Made by a program: the position numbers and the translations under genes
In this document: positions 60,577-64,000 of the stretch, piece by piece
Layout: the number at the start of each line of letters is the position of its first letter
Numbering within the stretch: position 1 is the first letter of the stretch
NCBI GenBank assembly: GCA_963829575.1
Contig: CAWHJF010000010.1
Location: 1-64,000, forward strand
DNA: 64,000 bases
Origin: KACC-23026 sp963829575
GTDB lineage: Bacteria > Bacillota > Bacilli > Bacillales > Sporolactobacillaceae
Direction: 5' to 3'
Notes under the pieces: model-generated
Databases searched by the model: none
What the model saw: only the letters and a program-made list of their open reading frames with translations
Told to the model about the DNA's origin: nothing

Positions 60577-60975
60577 ATGAGGGGATCATGGTCAAATCTT
60601 CTCTTTCTTATATTGATTGCGCTTGGCGCGATAGGGTTATTTTCATTACTATGGTATCATCCTGTCCAGTTACTGAGACAACTCTTAATCGGCGTTCTCA
60701 TTATGGCAGGGATTTACGCGCTCTATCGATTGCTTACACGTAAATCGGGAAAGTCTTCTAATGAATCCAAAGCGTATCGACGTGCTGTGAAACAATCTAA
60801 ACGAAGAAAAAGCATCAAACGAGACAGGCTACGGGCCACCTCAAAACTCCAAGTGATACCCAATCGTTCCATCAAAAAGAAACGACCACCTCTGGAACGT
60901 CTCAAACACAAAGGACATGGCCATTTAACTGTAATAGAAGGAAAAAAGAAAAAAAGAAAAAAAGGTTTTCTATAG
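60577..60975 (+). CDS. yqhP: SA1362/YqhP-like membrane protein
   Basis: 132 residues. Two helices at the N-terminus (NLLFLILIALGAIGLFSLLW and LLIGVLIMAGIYALYRLL) followed by a strongly basic tail (SKRRKSIKRDRLRATSK, KKKRKKGF). GGAGGAGGTG precedes the ATG. It is 24 bases after yqhQ. Function unknown. Confidence 0.8.
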   Translation: MRGSWSNLLFLILIALGAIGLFSLLWYHPVQLLRQLLIGVLIMAGIYALYRLLTRKSGKSSNESKAYRRAVKQSKRRKSIKRDRLRATSKLQVIPNRSIKKKRPPLERLKHKGHGHLTVIEGKKKKRKKGFL

Positions 60976-61001
60976 AAGGTTGAGGATTTTAAAGCCTCAC
61001 G

Positions 61002-61038
61002 AAAACGGTTTGAGCAGGGCTGCTCAAACCGTTTTTTT
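61002..61038. terminator. Bidirectional terminator between yqhP and yqhO
   Basis: AAAACGGTTTGAGCA / TGCTCAAACCGTTTT, perfect stem with a 4-6 base loop, then T-runs on both sides. The yqhO stop lies just at its edge. Confidence 0.92.
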
Positions 61039-61936
61039 AATGATCAACATGGGTTGGCACCCATTTTCTTAAGAACGTCCTCGTCGTCTCTTTACCTATT
61101 TGCACCAATTTGTTTTGTTCTTTCTGTGTTAGCTTAAAATTTGTAAAATTGATGTCATCAACGGGAAGAAAACAAACATTCTTAGTTTCTTGTGTTGAGA
61201 GCTTTCCGGTACTATGGGCTAATTTTAATGTTTCGACCACATTTTGAAAGAGTTCAAAGGAATTATGAATCGGACGAGGCTCGAGATTACCATTCTCTGA
61301 CCCGAGTTGAAAACCAATATAGGGCCGTTTAAGCCTCTGATCTGGAACTTTAAACACCCAAATAGGAAAATTACTAATCAGCCCTCCATCCACGATCTGA
61401 CAGATCTTCCCTTTATCATCTTTTAAAGTGACAGGGATGAAGAAAAAGGGAATGGAACAACTCATTCGTACTGCTTTAGAAATCAGAAAGGTCTCAGGAT
61501 TTAATCCATAGCGTCTCAGGTCTTCCGGTAAACGAAGTAAGCTTCCATTCGAGATATCCGTTGCGATGATTGTCAACGCGCCCTCGGGTAAATCCCCAAA
61601 TGACTCAATACCCTTTTTCTTAAGGCACTCGTGCACCCAATTTTCAAAGGTGTCCCCTTTATAGAGCCCCATATTCTTATATAAACCAATCCAATTTAAA
61701 AACGGAAGTCGAACACGACTTCCGTTATCTAGAAAGGTCTGAACATCCAGTTTGTCCAATTCTGCGTGTATCTCTTTATATGTAAAACCCGCTGCCAAAA
61801 AACTCGCGACAATCGAACCCGCACTTGTTCCAGCAACTCGTTTAAACTGATAATTGGCTTTCTCAACCGCCTCGATTGCCCCTAAATAAGCAAACGCTCT
61901 GACGCCCCCTCCGGAAAAAACCCCGTCAACCCACAT
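61037..61936 (-). CDS. yqhO: Patatin-like phospholipase YqhO (RssA-like)
   Basis: About 299 residues. Oxyanion motif DGVFSGGGVRAFAYLGAIEA, nucleophile GTSAGSIVASFLAAGF (GxSxG) and the catalytic aspartate in IVDGGLISNFPIW (DGG). A cytoplasmic acyl hydrolase. The start at 61936 is favoured by GGGGAGGG. Confidence 0.9.
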   Translation of the reverse strand: MWVDGVFSGGGVRAFAYLGAIEAVEKANYQFKRVAGTSAGSIVASFLAAGFTYKEIHAELDKLDVQTFLDNGSRVRLPFLNWIGLYKNMGLYKGDTFENWVHECLKKKGIESFGDLPEGALTIIATDISNGSLLRLPEDLRRYGLNPETFLISKAVRMSCSIPFFFIPVTLKDDKGKICQIVDGGLISNFPIWVFKVPDQRLKRPYIGFQLGSENGNLEPRPIHNSFELFQNVVETLKLAHSTGKLSTQETKNVCFLPVDDINFTNFKLTQKEQNKLVQIGKETTRTFLRKWVPTHVDH

Positions 61937-61991
61937 GCACATCCCTCCCCTATTTAGTGTATAGGTTAGAAAATCAGAATATGCGTTGAAA

Positions 61992-62038
61992 AAATAAGAC
62001 TGTTTTGGCGAATGCGCACCAAAACAGTCTTATTTTAC
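61992..62038. terminator. mntR terminator (bidirectional shape)
   Basis: AAATAAGACTGTTTTGG / CCAAAACAGTCTTATTT, 17-bp perfect stem with a loop of about 10. It stops the minus-strand mntR. Confidence 0.92.
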
Positions 62039-62040
62039 GA

Positions 62041-62469
62041 TTAACTTGGATCATTGTTTCGATTTTGGACGTCCCGGAGCTTCTTAACCCGATTCGCATC
62101 TTCTTCAAAATATTGAACAAGATCACCAATCCGATCAATCGCATCCCAGCTTAAATGGTGCTCAATTCCTTCTACATCTGAATAAATATTTTCTTGATCG
62201 ACACCGATAACGTTTAAGAAATCTTCTAAAAGCTCATGACGAAAAACCAACCGCTTCCCAAGCTTTTTCCCCTTTGGTGTTAAAACTAAACCACGATATT
62301 TCTCATAAACGAGATATTGGTCCTTATCAAGTCGCTGAACCATCTTTGTAACAGAAGAGGGGTGGACTTCAAGCGCTTCTGCAATGTCCGATACCCTTGC
62401 ATAGCCCTTGTCTTCAATTAATAAATAAATTCGTTCAATATAATCTTCCATACTGGGTGTTGGCGGCAT
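62041..62469 (-). CDS. mntR: Manganese-responsive repressor MntR
   Basis: About 142 residues of the DtxR/MntR family. It starts MPPTPSMEDYIERIYLLIED; recognition helix VSDIAEALEVHPSSVTKMVQ; metal ligands in MED (Asp), FRHELLEDFL (His, Glu) and DVEGIEHHLSWDAIDRIGDL (Glu, His, Glu-like). It senses Mn2+ and represses uptake genes. Start at 62469 matches B. subtilis. Confidence 0.95.
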   Translation of the reverse strand: MPPTPSMEDYIERIYLLIEDKGYARVSDIAEALEVHPSSVTKMVQRLDKDQYLVYEKYRGLVLTPKGKKLGKRLVFRHELLEDFLNVIGVDQENIYSDVEGIEHHLSWDAIDRIGDLVQYFEEDANRVKKLRDVQNRNNDPS

Positions 62470-62707
62470 GAGCTCCCCCCTTTTGTGATCACTCAACCTA
62501 GTTTCCGTTATATTTCGACCTCACATAAATGGTTGTTTTTCCAAAAGCGAGCCAATTTATGCACAATAACTTATATAATTAATCCCCTACATCCAACAAA
62601 CTATAGAAAATGATACCACTATTTGTTGAACTTAGACAAGTCATTATCACTTTTTTGCAGATACGAAATGGTGCACCTTACTGTAAAGCCATCCGTTTAC
62701 AACAAAA

Positions 62708-62733
62708 AAAGAGGGGAAGCCCCTCTTTTTTAT
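62708..62733 (-). terminator. nrdJ terminator
   Basis: AAAGAGGGG / CCCCTCTTT with a 3-base loop and T-run on the minus strand. It overlaps the nrdJ stop. Confidence 0.9.
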
Positions 62734-64000
62734 AATCCGCATTTCAGTTGAGCATTACAGTTCGTACAGGTGTTGCATCCGCCAAGTTCTTCAACCGTTC
62801 CTTGAAGACAAATTGGACACGTATCCCCTACCTCTGAGCCATAAGTAACGTTGGTTTTATCCAATTCGGTAATGGTATCCACAAGGACAACCTTAGCTTT
62901 GTGTTCTACTTTGGTCTCTGGAAACATTTCATCTTCTTCAAATGTATTTTCTTCAGCTTTCAAAGTGAGTACCTGAGCATCGCGACTTCCGTCTACATAG
63001 ACGGTTCCGCCTTTTGCACCGCCTTTATAAAGACGTTCGTACACACCTTTAACTTGATCAACCGTATAGCCTTTTGGAGCATTAACGGTTTTACTGATTG
63101 AACTGTCGACCCATCTTTGAATGACGCATTGGGTATCGGCATGCGCTTCAGGTGAGAGATCCATCGCCGTTATAAACCAACGTGGAAGGGAATCTGACTT
63201 CGCTTCTGGGTGCTGATCGAGATATTCTTGAACGATATCGGCTTTCACCTCAATGAATTTCCCAAGACGACCACTTCGGTAATAAGAGAAAGAGAAATAC
63301 GGTTCAAGACCGGTTGAGACCCCTACCATTGTTCCTGTTGAACCCGTTGGAGCAACCGTTAAGAGATGGGAATTACGAATCCCATGTTCCAAAATGCCTT
63401 CCCGAATGTCTTCTGGTAAGGTTTGCACATAGCCCGTATTTATAAAACGTTCACGAAGGACTTTTGTTTCTTCATCCGTTTGTCCGATCAAGAATGGGAA
63501 ACTGCCTTTTTCTTTTGCAAGTTCAATGGATGTTCGATAAGCGGTGGTCGCAATCGTTTCAAAGATCTGATCAACGAGGACATTCCCCTCTTTTGAACCA
63601 TACTCCGTTTCACAATAAATGAGCAGATCATGAAGGCCCATCACACCGAGTCCAACACGGCGCTCGCCTAGGGCTTGTACGCGGTTTTCTTCCAAGAAGT
63701 AAGGCGTTGCGTCAATGACATTATCTTGCATACGGACGCCCACACGGACAGTTTCCGCAAGTTTTTCAAAATCAACTTGTTGGGTCTCTTTATCTGCCAT
63801 ATTTGCAAGATTGACAGCTGCAAGGTTACATACAGAATATGGTGCAAGCGGCTGCTCCCCACACGGGTTCGTCGCGACGACCTTTTGACCATATGCCTTA
63901 GCATTCGTTTTTTCATTGGCATTATCAATAAAGAAAATTCCTGGCTCAGCCGAATAGGTGGCACAGACATTAATGAGGTTCCATAATTCACGCGCTTTAA
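62730..64000 (-). CDS. nrdJ: B12-dependent (class II) ribonucleotide reductase, C-terminal half, cut by window edge
   Basis: About 423 residues visible. The frame is open to the right edge, so the true start lies beyond 64000. Key parts: FFIDNANEKTNAKAYGQKV, ATNPCGEQPLAPYSVCNLAA (catalytic Cys, Glu), GLGVMGLHDLLIY, TVAPTGSTGTMVGVSTGLEP, and the C-terminal cysteine-rich tail TCPICLQGTVEELGGCNTCT NCNAQLKCGL that delivers electrons. It makes deoxynucleotides using adenosylcobalamin. The presence of this enzyme implies B12 supply. Confidence 0.93.
   Translation of the reverse strand, partial: KARELWNLINVCATYSAEPGIFFIDNANEKTNAKAYGQKVVATNPCGEQPLAPYSVCNLAAVNLANMADKETQQVDFEKLAETVRVGVRMQDNVIDATPYFLEENRVQALGERRVGLGVMGLHDLLIYCETEYGSKEGNVLVDQIFETIATTAYRTSIELAKEKGSFPFLIGQTDEETKVLRERFINTGYVQTLPEDIREGILEHGIRNSHLLTVAPTGSTGTMVGVSTGLEPYFSFSYYRSGRLGKFIEVKADIVQEYLDQHPEAKSDSLPRWFITAMDLSPEAHADTQCVIQRWVDSSISKTVNAPKGYTVDQVKGVYERLYKGGAKGGTVYVDGSRDAQVLTLKAEENTFEEDEMFPETKVEHKAKVVLVDTITELDKTNVTYGSEVGDTCPICLQGTVEELGGCNTCTNCNAQLKCGL

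Noticed and set aside
1..64000. CRISPR arrays, rRNA, prophage genes or complete insertion sequences
   Set aside because: No regularly spaced direct repeats, rRNA-like segments, integrases or transposases were seen in any frame.

Overview
The window comes from an endospore-forming member of the Bacillales (Firmicutes) that makes bacillithiol. The evidence is the complete spoIIIAA-AH operon, spoIVB, spo0A with 0A-box-like sites, GerP-type spore proteins, and three bacilliredoxin-type proteins (BrxC/YtxJ and a BrxA/BrxB). Gene order follows the B. subtilis yqh-yqi-yqj region (mntR, yqhO-P-Q-R-S, efp, spoIIIA, accBC, yqhY, nusB, folD, xseAB, ispA, dxs, yqxC, recN, spoIVB, spo0A, bkd, yqiW, yqjE, polYB, yqjA, rnz, namA), mostly read on the minus strand. 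Base composition and the differences from B. subtilis suggest a distant relative; the species cannot be fixed by eye.

Layout. 1-7 kb: a run of reading-frame-broken genes (RocB-like peptidase, glycerophosphodiesterase, alpha/beta hydrolase, RNase Z, LLM oxidoreductase) around intact namA and brxC. 7-10.5 kb: a MoxR / DUF58 / DUF4129 membrane operon without a transglutaminase domain. 10.5-15.1 kb: D,D-carboxypeptidase, a frameshifted YqjA, a quinone oxidoreductase and DNA polymerase Y. 15.2-17.4 kb: a small divergent spore cluster (two GerPA-like proteins, an Hsp20, a GerPC-like protein and a micro-ORF). 17.4-21.3 kb: M20 and M42 peptidases, a Prli42-like miniprotein, an L,D-transpeptidase and a bacilliredoxin. 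21.4-31.4 kb: the branched-chain keto acid (bkd) operon with its sigma-54 activator BkdR, a sigma-54 promoter and a cre site, but without ptb. 31.4-35.8 kb: an accessory block of GNAT acetyltransferases, a HAD phosphatase, a methyltransferase and a membrane-protein remnant. 36-44.5 kb: spo0A, an interposed GH1 glucosidase, spoIVB, recN, yqxC and dxs; ahrC is absent. 44.6-45.4 kb: a long structured non-coding region between dxs and ispA that has the position, size and internal symmetry of an OLE RNA, with its own promoter and terminator but no oapA beside it. 45.4-49.2 kb: ispA, xseB, xseA, folD, nusB. 49.6-58.7 kb: yqhY, accC, accB, spoIIIAH-AA, efp, aroQ. 58.8-64 kb: yqhR, yqhQ, yqhP, yqhO, mntR and the 3' part of a B12-dependent ribonucleotide reductase.

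How the genes work together. Several sets are visible: sporulation control and the mother cell to forespore channel (Spo0A, SpoIVB, SpoIIIA); spore coat and germinant access (GerP-like, Hsp20); branched-chain amino acid breakdown to acyl-CoA primers (Bcd, BkdAA/AB/B, LpdV, Buk), next to fatty acid (AccBC) and isoprenoid (Dxs, IspA) synthesis; and thiol redox control. The most notable item is the OLE-like RNA lacking its usual membrane-protein partner gene. Next come the spore mini-cluster, the diverged butyrate kinase without ptb, a family of dispersed intergenic palindromic repeats, and the concentration of frame breaks at the left end.
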